Assembly (NCBI RefSeq): GCF_000328525.1
Contig: NC_019964.1
Location: 2,914,001 to 2,978,000 of the forward strand
Direction of reading: 5' to 3'
Source of the DNA: Halovivax ruber XH-70
GTDB taxonomy: Archaea; Halobacteriota; Halobacteria; Halobacteriales; Natrialbaceae
DNA length: 64,000 nucleotides
Below are positions 15,166-23,535 of the stretch, piece by piece. Within the stretch, counting starts at the first letter, position 1, and the number at the start of each line of letters is the position of its first letter. The notes beneath the pieces were generated by a model, which saw nothing but the letters and a program-made list of their open reading frames with translations, had not been told where the DNA came from and searched no databases. Both the position numbers and the translations under genes were made by a program.

Positions 15166-16911
15166 ATGGCACACAGATACGACGTCCTCGGCCTGTTCGA
15201 CAACGAGTACGACGACGAGGGCTTCCGGACGTGTTCGGTGACCGGGCTCCGGATCCACCACACCGTCGAGAACCACGTGAAGCTGTTCGGGCTGACGGCG
15301 GTCGTCGCCCTGCTCGTCGGCGGCATCTTCGCGTTCACCGTCGCGACGACCCGGTGGGAGGCGATCGGCCTCCTCGGGCCCGACGCCTTCTACACGCACC
15401 TGAGTATGCACGCCTGGAACCTGCTCATCTTCTGGATGGTGTTCATGGAGGTGGCGATCCTCTACGTCGGCGGGCCGATGGTACTGGGTCGGAGACTGCC
15501 GTGGACGAAGGTGGCGACGGCGGGCTGGCTCACGATGGTCGCCGGTGCGGTCGCCGTCAACTACACCATCTGGACGACGTCGACGCCCAACGAGGCCCCG
15601 CTACTGACCGCGTACGTCCCGATGCCGGTCTCGCCGTGGTTCTACGCCGCGGCCTGTCTCTTCATCGTTGGCACCGTGATCGCGGCACTGCCGTTCTTCG
15701 TCGCGATGTGGCGCGAGAAGCGCGAGTATCCCGGAAAGACGCTCCCGCTCGTCGCGTTCGCCGCGTTCGTCACCTCGATCATCGCCGTCGAGGCGCTCGT
15801 CGGCGGACTCGTCGCGTTCGCGCCGGCGATGCTCTGGCGCTTAGAGATCATCGAGTGGGTCGACGCCGCCTGGTACCGGCAGATGTACTGGATCGTCGGC
15901 CACGGCACCCAGCAGATCAACCTCGTGGCGATGATCACGGTCTGGTACTTCCTCACCCACGTCGTCGCCGGCGCGGAGGTCGTCAGCGAGAAGGTCTCGC
16001 GGACGGCCTTTATCCTCTACCTCTTCTTCATCAACCTCGGGGCGGCCCACCACCTGCTGTCGGACCCCGCAGTCTCGACCGGGTGGCGCATCTGGAACAC
16101 CTCCTACGCCTTTTACGGCGCGACGTTCGCCAGCCTGATCCACGCCTTCGCCATTCCGGCGGGCATCGAGGCCGGTCGCCGCAAGCGCGGCAAGGGCGGC
16201 GGCCTCTTCGGCTGGCTCACCTCCGCTCCCTGGGGCAACCCCGTCTTCTCGTCGACGATCTTCTCGATCATCCTCTTCGGCTTCCTCGGCGGGATCACCG
16301 GCGTCATGATGGGGCAGTTGCAGCTCAACATGACCTGGCACAACACGTTCGCGACGGTGGGGCACTTCCACGCGACGGTCGTCCTCGGCACAACGGTCGC
16401 GTTCATGGGCCTGCTCTTCTTCCTGATCCGGACGATGTTCAGACGCCAGTGGCTCTCGACCCGCCTCGCGGCGGTCCAGCCGTATCTCTACGCGGGCGCG
16501 ATGGGCGTCGCCGTCCTCATGATGATGTACGTCGGCATCCTCTACGGCGTCCCGCGCCGGACCGTCGAAGTCGTGAGCAACATCCAGGGCACCGAGTTCG
16601 ACCTCGCGGCGGCGAGTCCGCTGTTCGCCATCTTCGGGATCTTCGCGCTGCTCGCCATCGCCGCCGGGGTCCTGTTCATCCTGCTAGCCGTCGGCTCGCT
16701 GCTGTTCGGCAAGCGGATCGACGACGGGACCAACGTCTCGGACCTCGTTGCTGATGGTGGGTTAGCGATGGCTGAAGACCCCGACGATCCCGTCCACGCC
16801 TACGAGATGCGCGGGACGTTCGTCCTCTGTCTCGTCTTCCTGGCCGCGTTCGTGATCACGTACCTGCTAAACTGGTATCTGCTGACCCAGCTCTGGTCGA
16901 TCGGCGCCTGA
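15166..16911 (+). CDS. cbaA: Heme-copper oxidase subunit I (ba3-like; possible NO reductase)
   Basis: Catalytic subunit, 581 residues with about 13-14 helices. Metal ligands are present: His78/His82 in HLSMH (low-spin heme), His246 (CuB), His295-His296 in AAHHLL (CuB), and His400/His402 in GHFHATV (active-site and low-spin hemes). The position four after His246, which in oxygen reductases holds the tyrosine cross-linked to that histidine, is Gln250 (GHGTQQ), and the preceding Glu/Pro positions are also changed. From memory, glutamine here is a feature of the eNOR family of NO reductases. No tyrosine substitutes obviously. The operon, its heme A pathway gene and the nearby nirK make NO reduction a serious option; the family label remains ba3-like oxidase. 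Confidence 0.93.
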   Translation: MAHRYDVLGLFDNEYDDEGFRTCSVTGLRIHHTVENHVKLFGLTAVVALLVGGIFAFTVATTRWEAIGLLGPDAFYTHLSMHAWNLLIFWMVFMEVAILYVGGPMVLGRRLPWTKVATAGWLTMVAGAVAVNYTIWTTSTPNEAPLLTAYVPMPVSPWFYAAACLFIVGTVIAALPFFVAMWREKREYPGKTLPLVAFAAFVTSIIAVEALVGGLVAFAPAMLWRLEIIEWVDAAWYRQMYWIVGHGTQQINLVAMITVWYFLTHVVAGAEVVSEKVSRTAFILYLFFINLGAAHHLLSDPAVSTGWRIWNTSYAFYGATFASLIHAFAIPAGIEAGRRKRGKGGGLFGWLTSAPWGNPVFSSTIFSIILFGFLGGITGVMMGQLQLNMTWHNTFATVGHFHATVVLGTTVAFMGLLFFLIRTMFRRQWLSTRLAAVQPYLYAGAMGVAVLMMMYVGILYGVPRRTVEVVSNIQGTEFDLAAASPLFAIFGIFALLAIAAGVLFILLAVGSLLFGKRIDDGTNVSDLVADGGLAMAEDPDDPVHAYEMRGTFVLCLVFLAAFVITYLLNWYLLTQLWSIGA

Positions 16912-16945
16912 CCAGCCTCTCGTCCACTTCGATCGAGTTCCCCAC

Positions 16946-17668
16946 ATGACTCCAGCCACCGACGCCGACGCGACTGTATCGCCGGTCACGACCGTAAAGC
17001 GGAGTCTCGGTCGGGCCTGGCGGGACCTGCTGAGTATCTACTACGCGATCACGCCGATCTGGCGCCTCTTAAAGAGCGTCGGCCTGCTCTTCTTCGGCTT
17101 TTTCTGCTGGTCGGCGAGTAGCCTCGTCCTCTCGTACGGCATCGACTGGGGCGTCCTCCACGTCGTCCGGGCGTACGGGTTCGTCCTCATCCTCTGGGGG
17201 CCGCTGACCCACGCCGTCATCGTCCCGTCGGTGATCAGGCTGCGCCGAACCGCCGACGGCGGCGTCCGCCGGGTGATCGCGCGCCACGGCTCGAAGCTCA
17301 ACCTCTCGATCTTCCTGACGATCGTCCTGCTCCTGACGGCGGCACCGATCTCGCCGATGGTGCTCGACTTCCAGAGCGCGCTGTCGGCCGACTCGGGCCC
17401 CGACATCGATCCCGACCTGACCTGCGAGGGCGTCGACGAGGAGATCAGCTGTGAACTCTCCGATCCCACGGGGATCGAGCGCGTCGTGGTGACCAGCGGT
17501 GACGCCGAGCTCGCGCGCGTCGAGGACCCGCCCTACGAGTTCACGATCCGCGAGGACGAACTCGAGGAGGTCGTCGGCCAGAAGGAGTTCGTCGTCGAGC
17601 TGCAGGACGAAGACGGGGAGACGCTGCGGCGGTATCGGAAGTACGCGTCGTCGATCCCGACGTCCTGA
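16946..17668 (+). CDS. Membrane protein downstream of oxidase operon
   Basis: A 240-residue protein starting 35 bases after the oxidase subunit I gene. It has about four helices in residues 40-155 and then an extracytoplasmic acidic domain with a cysteine pair (LTCEGVDEEISCELSD) that could form a disulfide. The C-terminal domain looks like a small beta domain (IERVVVTSGDAELARVEDPPYEF). I do not recognise the family. Its position argues for an accessory or assembly factor of the oxidase; it is larger than the fourth small subunit reported for ba3 oxidases, so I do not name it so. Confidence 0.7.
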   Translation: MTPATDADATVSPVTTVKRSLGRAWRDLLSIYYAITPIWRLLKSVGLLFFGFFCWSASSLVLSYGIDWGVLHVVRAYGFVLILWGPLTHAVIVPSVIRLRRTADGGVRRVIARHGSKLNLSIFLTIVLLLTAAPISPMVLDFQSALSADSGPDIDPDLTCEGVDEEISCELSDPTGIERVVVTSGDAELARVEDPPYEFTIREDELEEVVGQKEFVVELQDEDGETLRRYRKYASSIPTS

Positions 17669-17724
17669 CCCGGCTCGCTCGCAGCGGATGGGTTCCTCCG
17701 GGAGCACCGCGCGAAGACCATCGT

Positions 17725-17817
17725 GACTTCCGACGTACCGCAGACACCCGATTCGACGCGAGACTCCCGACGTACCGACGGCACCCGATTCGAGTCGCAC
17801 GACTTCCGACACGATGC
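17725..17817. repeat. Imperfect direct repeats of about 38 bases
   Basis: GACTTCCGACGTACCG at 17725 recurs as GACTCCCGACGTACCG at 17762, each followed by ACCCGATTCGA, and a shortened third start GACTTCCGAC occurs at 17800. The repeat sits between the convergent oxidase-accessory and copper ATPase genes and encodes nothing evident. Confidence 0.6.
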
Positions 17818-17905
17818 GTGCGACCCCGATGCAATGCATGCGACCCGGCCGTATCCGCGACCGGACACACCGGTTCGACAGACGAACAGAAGGAACCGTT
17901 ACCGT

Positions 17906-20560
17906 CTACGACCCGTCCGCAAGTACTGGCCGCGAGGAGTTCAAGACGACGATCGCACTGCTCCCCGCCATCGCGAGCGCGGCGAAGAGCGGATTGATGA
18001 GACCCGCAGCGGCGAGCGGGATCGCGACGGCGTTGTACAGCAGCGCCCAGCGAACGTTCTCCCGGATTCGCCGCCGGGTTCCCTCGGCGAGCGCGAAGAC
18101 GTCCGGGACGGTCGCGAGTTCGCCGTCGGCGAGGATCGCGTCGGCGGCGTCGGTCGCACGGGCGGTCCCGCTGCCGAGTGCGATGCCGACGTCCGCCGCT
18201 GCGAGCGCAGGGGCGTCGTTCGTCCCGTCGCCGACCATCGCCGTCACACCCTCCGCGGAGAGGCGGCGAACCGTCGCGACCTTCCCCTCCGGCGGGACGC
18301 CAGCGAAGACGCGGTCGACCGCTTGCTGCTCGCGGAGTTCAGTCGTCGCCGACTCGTCGTCACCCGTGAGGACGACGACCTCGCGGTCGGCGACGGACTC
18401 GAGGACGGCTCGCCACGAGCGCCGGGGCCGATCGCCGACGACCGCCACCGCTCGTGCCCGACCGGCGTAGCCGATCACCACCGGCAGTCGGCCGCGTTCC
18501 CGGGCGTCTTCGATCGCGTCTCCGAGGTCGGCCGGGATCGGGCCGACCAGCCGCTCGATAAGTTCCGGCGTTCCGACGACGACGCGGTCCCCGTCGGTGG
18601 GGCGCTCGTCGACCCCGTCGGTCCCTGTCTCGTTGGCGTCGGCTGGTTCGTGAACGACGGCGCTGACGCCCTCACCGGGACGGCGTTCGAAATCCCGGGC
18701 ATCCAGCGCGGTAGTCTCCGTGGCGTGACCGCCGTTCTCGGCGTCGTGGCCGCTCTCTTCGGACAGGACTGTCGACCCAGCCGCCGTAACGGGCTCGCCG
18801 TCCGAAACGGCCTCGCCGTCACGCTCCGTCCCGCCGTCGGGCGCGACGGCGTTTGCGGACCCCGCCGGCTCGTCGAAGTCTGCACCCGCGGCCGCACGAG
18901 CGACGATCGCGTCGGCGACCGGGTGGGTCGAGTAGCGTTCGACGGCCGCGGCGCGGTCGATCGCCGCCTCCTCGCCGACAACCGTACGGACGGTCATCTC
19001 GCCCGTCGTCACGGTCCCGGTCTTGTCGAAGACGACCGTCTCGACGGCCGGTGCCGATTCGAACAGCGTCGCGTTCGCCACGACGATCCCCCGTTCCAGG
19101 GCATCTCGCAGCCCGGAAGCGACGGCCAGCGGCGTCGCCAGCCCCATCGCGCACGGACAGGAGACGACGAGGACCGTCAACCCGGTCAGGACGGCAGTGT
19201 CCGCCGAAACGCCACTCGCGACCCGCCAGCCGGTGACGGCGACGGCGGTGGCCAGCACGAGCGGGACGAAGACGGCGGCGAGGCGATCGGCGAACCGCTG
19301 GATTCCGGGCGTCTCGCTCTGAATCTCCCACATGAGCGAGGCGATCCGATCGAGCGTGCTCTCCGCGTCGGATCCGACCTCGCAGACGAGCGCGCTGTCG
19401 GTCACGATCGCCCCGCCGACGACCGCGTCGCCTGGTCGTTTCGTGGTCGGCATCGATTCGCCGGTCACGACCGACTCGTCGACGGCGGCCGTCCCCTCAC
19501 GAACCGTCCCGTCGACCGGCACCCGTTCGCCGGGGCGGACGACGACCGCCTCACCGGGTTCGAGGCGATCGACGGAGACGGTCTCGGTCTCGCCGTCGGC
19601 GGTCCGCCGGGTCGCCGCTCGCACGCCGGCGCTCGTCACGTCCGCGAGCAGCCCCGTCGCCCGGCGCTTGATCCGTCCCTCGTAGTACCCCCCCAGCGAG
19701 ACGACCATGATCACGGCGACGGTCACGTCGTAGTAGAGGTGCGTCCGCCCGAAGACGAGCGCGATCGTGCTGTAGACGTAGGCCGACCCCGCAGCGATGG
19801 CGATCAGCAGGTCCATGTTCGGCCGGCCGACCCGCAGGCTGACGTAGGCACCCCTGAGCACCGGATAGCCGGTGTAGCACAGCACGCCCCCGGAGAACAC
19901 CCCGAGGAGCGCCAACGGGACGGAACTCCCGGCGGCCGATCCAGCGCCAGTCGTGAGCACACCCGTCTCGATCCCGACGTAACTCGGGTAGAGGTAGAAG
20001 ACGTACCAGGGCATGACGAGCATCGAGAGAAAGCCACCGACGAGCAATCGCTGGACCAGCGCCTCGTCGGCACGTGCGTCGCGGGCCGTCCCGTCGCGCA
20101 GTCGCGTCTCGTAGCCGTAGCCCGAGAGGACCGCCGGGAGTTCGTCGTGATCGAGCCGATCAGGATCGTAGACCACGCGCGCGGTATCCGTCGCGTAGCT
20201 CGCCTCGACGGTGTGGACGGCCGGTTCGCGCTCGCCTAGCAGCGAGACGAACCCCTCGCAGGTCGCACAGTGCATCCCGTCGACGGCGAGGAAGGCCGTT
20301 TCGAATCCGGTCGGGACGGCGTCCGTGCGAGCCGCCGGAGAGGCCGTCTCGTCGGCGGCATCCTCCCGAGCCGTATCGCCGACGGAATTCTCCCGGGCCG
20401 CCTCGACGCGAACACGAACGTCGCCACGATCGAGGTCGTCGGTGTCGACCAGCGTCCGACTCACCTCGAGACAGCCGCGACAGCAGAAGGTCCCGTCGAC
20501 GTCCGGGTCGCTCACCGGAGGATCGGGCGTCGGGAGTTCACAGAGCGAACAGTCGCTCAT
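17906..20560 (-). CDS. Copper-transporting P1B-type ATPase with CcoI/FixI-like N-terminus
   Basis: Heavy-metal P-type ATPase, 884 residues. Order: an N-terminal cysteine domain (CSLC at 4-7, CCRGC at 26-30) like that of CcoI/FixI ATPases that supply copper for oxidase assembly; a heavy-metal-associated domain with GMHCATC (95-101); transmembrane region with the CPC metal site (Cys468-Pro-Cys470); phosphorylation Asp512 in DKTGT; the HP motif in YSTHPVADAI; and GDGTNDAPAL. Between the HP motif and the hinge is an acidic insert of roughly 90 residues, longer than usual. The CPC motif specifies Cu+. It is convergent with the oxidase operon and close to nirK, fitting copper delivery to CuA, CuB and NirK. 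Confidence 0.93.
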   Translation of the reverse strand: MSDCSLCELPTPDPPVSDPDVDGTFCCRGCLEVSRTLVDTDDLDRGDVRVRVEAARENSVGDTAREDAADETASPAARTDAVPTGFETAFLAVDGMHCATCEGFVSLLGEREPAVHTVEASYATDTARVVYDPDRLDHDELPAVLSGYGYETRLRDGTARDARADEALVQRLLVGGFLSMLVMPWYVFYLYPSYVGIETGVLTTGAGSAAGSSVPLALLGVFSGGVLCYTGYPVLRGAYVSLRVGRPNMDLLIAIAAGSAYVYSTIALVFGRTHLYYDVTVAVIMVVSLGGYYEGRIKRRATGLLADVTSAGVRAATRRTADGETETVSVDRLEPGEAVVVRPGERVPVDGTVREGTAAVDESVVTGESMPTTKRPGDAVVGGAIVTDSALVCEVGSDAESTLDRIASLMWEIQSETPGIQRFADRLAAVFVPLVLATAVAVTGWRVASGVSADTAVLTGLTVLVVSCPCAMGLATPLAVASGLRDALERGIVVANATLFESAPAVETVVFDKTGTVTTGEMTVRTVVGEEAAIDRAAAVERYSTHPVADAIVARAAAGADFDEPAGSANAVAPDGGTERDGEAVSDGEPVTAAGSTVLSEESGHDAENGGHATETTALDARDFERRPGEGVSAVVHEPADANETGTDGVDERPTDGDRVVVGTPELIERLVGPIPADLGDAIEDARERGRLPVVIGYAGRARAVAVVGDRPRRSWRAVLESVADREVVVLTGDDESATTELREQQAVDRVFAGVPPEGKVATVRRLSAEGVTAMVGDGTNDAPALAAADVGIALGSGTARATDAADAILADGELATVPDVFALAEGTRRRIRENVRWALLYNAVAIPLAAAGLINPLFAALAMAGSSAIVVLNSSRPVLADGS

Positions 20561-20620
20561 TGGCGGACGATACGGCCCACCCAGGGGTAGCCGTGGTCCC
20601 GAACATGGTTGACCGCCACG

Positions 20621-21085
20621 CTAGTCAGCCCGGCGCCCAGCTGGAGAACGAGGCTGTCCTCGCCATCGCCGGTGGACGGCAGTCACTACGAGTCGCCACG
20701 CCAGGACGAACGCCAGCCCGAATCCCACGATGACGACCATGAAGATCGGCGTTGCCCCGCCCGGAAAGAGCGACGTCGCTCGGATCGCCCCACCGAGCAG
20801 CGAGGCGACGACCCAGGCGCCGGCGACGACGCCGGCCGTCCAGGCGAACGAACCGAGCGTGCGCTCGCTGTAGGCGCCGAGAAGCGGCGCGACGAGCAGC
20901 CAGCCGATCGCGAACGGCGTCACCGCTTTGACGGTGTAGGTCGGAAACGCCCAGGGATCCAGCCCGTGTCTGGTGAGCCCGTACCCGATGAACGTCGTGA
21001 TGACGACCAGGTCGAGGACCGGCAACACGGGCGAGCGTGGGACGGTACGTGCCAACCGGCGAACGTGCGCGTGTGACTCGGACAT
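20621..21085 (-). CDS. DUF3054 membrane protein
   Basis: A 154-residue integral membrane protein with four helices and the DUF3054 features: a start region ending VLPVLDLVVITTFIGYGLTRHG, a central WLLVAPLLGAYSERTLGS, and SLFPGGATPIFMVVIVG near the end. The function of DUF3054 is unknown. ATG 21085 was chosen over 75 extra upstream codons because it gives the normal family start. It lies 60 bases upstream of the copper ATPase in the same direction, so they may be co-transcribed. Confidence 0.83.
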   Translation of the reverse strand: MSESHAHVRRLARTVPRSPVLPVLDLVVITTFIGYGLTRHGLDPWAFPTYTVKAVTPFAIGWLLVAPLLGAYSERTLGSFAWTAGVVAGAWVVASLLGGAIRATSLFPGGATPIFMVVIVGFGLAFVLAWRLVVTAVHRRWRGQPRSPAGRRAD

Positions 21086-21702
21086 AGGTGGTTCGAGGGA
21101 GTGTCGGCCAGTGGCCCCGGTCGGACCGACCCCGTCGCACGGAGTCTCCGGCCGTCGTCCGGATGAAGGGGATGGGACCGACACAGAACTACTCCCGAAC
21201 GTGTTCCGATCGATCGGTACCGTCTTCGACCGACCACGATAGCTGGTCCGTTCGGTCACGCCACCCGAACACCCGCATTGTCGGTGCCTGTGCTGCTCGA
21301 ACAGTCGCATTCTCGGTGACTGCGCTGTCGCTGGCTGCCCTACTGCTCTGTCGCTGATTGCTCTTGTTGATTCCCGCGTGTCACGTGCGACCTACCAGAG
21401 AACGACCAGGCGAGAACGAGAGCGCGGCCAGCCGAGAACGGTCGCGCCCCAGGCGGACTGAGCGTGTGGAATCGACCGGACCAGTCGGCGTGAGCGTTGG
21501 GTCGAATTGTCCCGAAACCCCGCTACGCCAGAGATCGAGTCCGTGACGACCCACTGGCGGAACACCCGAGCCCTCGGCGGGTTATACTGTGTGTCTTTTT
21601 ATAGGTTTAAGAGGTCAAGCCGAACAGCTCCAGAGCGTTCTCGTTGTCAAGGAATCATCTTCAGGGTTGAACATATGTAGTCCCCTACTACCGCATGTAC
21701 CA
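21086..21702. other. 617-base divergent intergenic region upstream of nirK
   Basis: No gene is supported here. It contains a near match to the CGAA-N4-TTCG site (CGAACGTGTTCC, 21196-21207), an imperfect 32-base direct repeat (CGCATTGTCGGTG at 21274, CGCATTCTCGGTG at 21306), and the nirK promoter elements near 21580-21611. The DUF3054 promoter must also lie here. Confidence 0.5.
21580..21611 (+). promoter_or_regulatory. Probable nirK promoter
   Basis: Two AT-rich cores, TTATACT (about 21581-21587) and TTTTTATAGGTTTAAG (about 21596-21611), stand out in GC-rich surroundings. The second would start a transcript about 65-80 bases before the nirK ATG, so nirK probably has a leader, unlike most neighbours. 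Confidence 0.5.
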
Positions 21703-22791
21703 ATGACTTCCCTCTCAATCGATCGACGACGACTCATGGCTGCGATGGGTGCGACCAGTGCGGTTGCGTTAGCGGGCTGCCTCAGCAGCAGTGGAAACGA
21801 GCAGGAACCGACGAACGATGCGACTGCCAAGACGAGCGACGAGGGGCTCGATCCAGCGAAACCGACGGATGTCGACCGGATCGCGGCCGATCCGACCGAC
21901 CTGCCCGACCCGGTCGACTGGTCGTCCCCGCGGACCCACGAGATCGAAGTGACGACGACCGAACGCATCGCCGAGATCGAACCCGGCGTCACGTTCAAAT
22001 ACATGACGTTCGACGACCAGGTTCCAGGGCCGATGATCCGGGTACGGCGCGGCGACACCGTCCGGCTCACCCTGACGAACGCCGCCGAGTCGGCGGTCGT
22101 CCACAACATCGACCTCCACGCCGTCTACGGACCTGGCGGCGGCGCGGACGACACGATGGTCGACCCGGGCCAGTCGGCGACGATCGAGTTCAAAGCGATG
22201 TACCCCGGCGTCCACGTCTACCACTGTGCGGTCCCGGACATGGACATGCACATCAGCGCGGGCATGTTCGGTGCGATCCTGGTCGAGCCCGAGGACGGTC
22301 TCCCCGAGGTCGACCGCGAGCTGTACTTCGGGCAGAACGAGATCTACACGAACGGTGCCGCTGGCGAGGATGGCCACCACGAGTTCGATTACGACGGGAT
22401 GGCAAGCGAAGAACCCACCTACGTCACGCTGAACGGCGAGGCGTACGCCTTCACCGAGAATGGATACGGGCCAGTCACGGTCCAGAAGGGAGAGCGGGTC
22501 CGCATCTTCCACGCCAACGGCGGGCCGAACCTCACCAGCTCCTGGCACGCCATCGGCAACGTCTGGGAGACGCTCTACCGCGACGGCGACATGGTCTCCG
22601 ACCCCGCCCGATACGTCGAGACGACCCCGGTCGTCCCCGGCTCGGTCGGTGCGGCGGAGATCGACACGCCGGTTCCCGGCCCGATCAAGATCGTCGACCA
22701 CGCACTCAGTCGAGTCGTCCGCAAGGGCATGCTCGGCGTGATCCAGGTCGAGGGCGAGCCGGAACCGGAGATCTTCAACCCGGAGCCCTGA
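21703..22791 (+). CDS. nirK: Copper-containing nitrite reductase
   Basis: Reduces nitrite to nitric oxide outside the cytoplasmic membrane. The 362-residue protein starts with a twin-arginine lipobox signal (DRRRLMAAMG ... ALAGC, Cys26), so it is a Tat-exported lipoprotein. Two cupredoxin domains are complete with the NirK ligands: His134 (type 1), catalytic Asp137 and His139 (type 2) in HNIDLH; His174 (type 2) and Cys175 (type 1) in YHCAVPDMDMH; His183 and Met188 (type 1); catalytic His282 in SSWHAIG; and His333 (type 2) in VDHALS. It heads a same-strand series with a blue-copper protein, Sco and a TlpA-like protein, which look like its electron donor and copper/thiol chaperones. Confidence 0.96.
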   Translation: MTSLSIDRRRLMAAMGATSAVALAGCLSSSGNEQEPTNDATAKTSDEGLDPAKPTDVDRIAADPTDLPDPVDWSSPRTHEIEVTTTERIAEIEPGVTFKYMTFDDQVPGPMIRVRRGDTVRLTLTNAAESAVVHNIDLHAVYGPGGGADDTMVDPGQSATIEFKAMYPGVHVYHCAVPDMDMHISAGMFGAILVEPEDGLPEVDRELYFGQNEIYTNGAAGEDGHHEFDYDGMASEEPTYVTLNGEAYAFTENGYGPVTVQKGERVRIFHANGGPNLTSSWHAIGNVWETLYRDGDMVSDPARYVETTPVVPGSVGAAEIDTPVPGPIKIVDHALSRVVRKGMLGVIQVEGEPEPEIFNPEP

Positions 22792-22901
22792 GCGGGTGAC
22801 GAGCCCGCCGATCCGGGGCGACTGCGGACCGATCGACCGTCCCGCGATCGGGCTATCCTGCAGGAGACCGTGATATTTCGCCGTGACAGTCCGACCACGC
22901 C

Positions 22902-23477
22902 ATGACACCCCACTGCCTCACTCGACGCGACGCACTCGGCACTAGCGTCGGCCTTGCCGGTATCGTTCTCGCCGGTTGTCTCGACCGAGGCGACGAGACG
23001 GCCGAACCGGAAAACGCGGGCGAACTCGGTACCCCGACGGACCGGATCACCGTCACGACGACGTCCCGACCGTTCCCCGAGTTCGATCCCCAGATCGTCC
23101 ACGTGAGCGAGGGGGCCACCGTCGAGTGGGTCGTCGAAACGGGCCGTCACGACGTGGCGGCCTACCACCGCGACACCCACCCACCCCACCGGACGCCCGA
23201 CGGGATCGAACCCTGGGGCAGCGCGCGGCTCAGCCAGCCCGGTGAGACGTTCGAACACACGTTCGAGCGTGAAGGGGTCTACGACTACGTGGACACCCAG
23301 CAAGTCTGTACCTCACACGAGGTCGCGGGCAACATCGGGCGCGTCGTCGTCGGCTGGCCCGATCCCGACGCCGAGCCGGCGATGGACGACCCGCCGGCGG
23401 AGATGCCCCAGCGGGCTATCAACGCGCTCAGTATGTTCAACGAACGAACCCGTCCGGTGCTGGACGCCGGGCCGTGA
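22902..23477 (+). CDS. Halocyanin-like blue-copper lipoprotein lacking the axial methionine
   Basis: A 191-residue exported protein: RR signal and lipobox (LTRRDALG ... VLAGC, Cys26), then one cupredoxin domain. Three type 1 copper ligands are visible (His83 in GRHDV; Cys136 and His139 in VCTSHEVAGNIG), but the residue at the axial position, normally methionine in GM-x-G, is Asn144. A weaker or different axial ligand would raise the reduction potential or change the site. It also has an H-rich turn (YHRDTHPPHR, 88-97). Position 110 bases after nirK suggests an electron donor to NirK or a copper carrier. Downstream Sco follows after 58 bases. Confidence 0.85.
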   Translation: MTPHCLTRRDALGTSVGLAGIVLAGCLDRGDETAEPENAGELGTPTDRITVTTTSRPFPEFDPQIVHVSEGATVEWVVETGRHDVAAYHRDTHPPHRTPDGIEPWGSARLSQPGETFEHTFEREGVYDYVDTQQVCTSHEVAGNIGRVVVGWPDPDAEPAMDDPPAEMPQRAINALSMFNERTRPVLDAGP

Positions 23478-23535
23478 CGATCGATCGGCCAAGCAGTCCA
23501 GACCGACCCGAAACACCCCGACTCGAAGCAAGACG

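Noticed and set aside
15231-16754. 507-codon second-frame ORF within the oxidase subunit I gene
   Set aside because: Out-of-frame reading of a gene with intact ligands; Arg/Pro-rich composition typical for shadow frames at high GC.
17723-20239. 838-codon plus-strand ORF opposite the copper ATPase
   Set aside because: Antisense shadow of a GC-rich gene; arginine/aspartate-rich low-quality protein with no motif, while the minus strand has complete P-type ATPase motifs.
21196-21207. CGAACGTGTTCC as a fourth NarO-type site upstream of nirK
   Set aside because: One mismatch in the core and nearly 500 bases from the nirK start; such a near match is expected by chance in GC-rich DNA.
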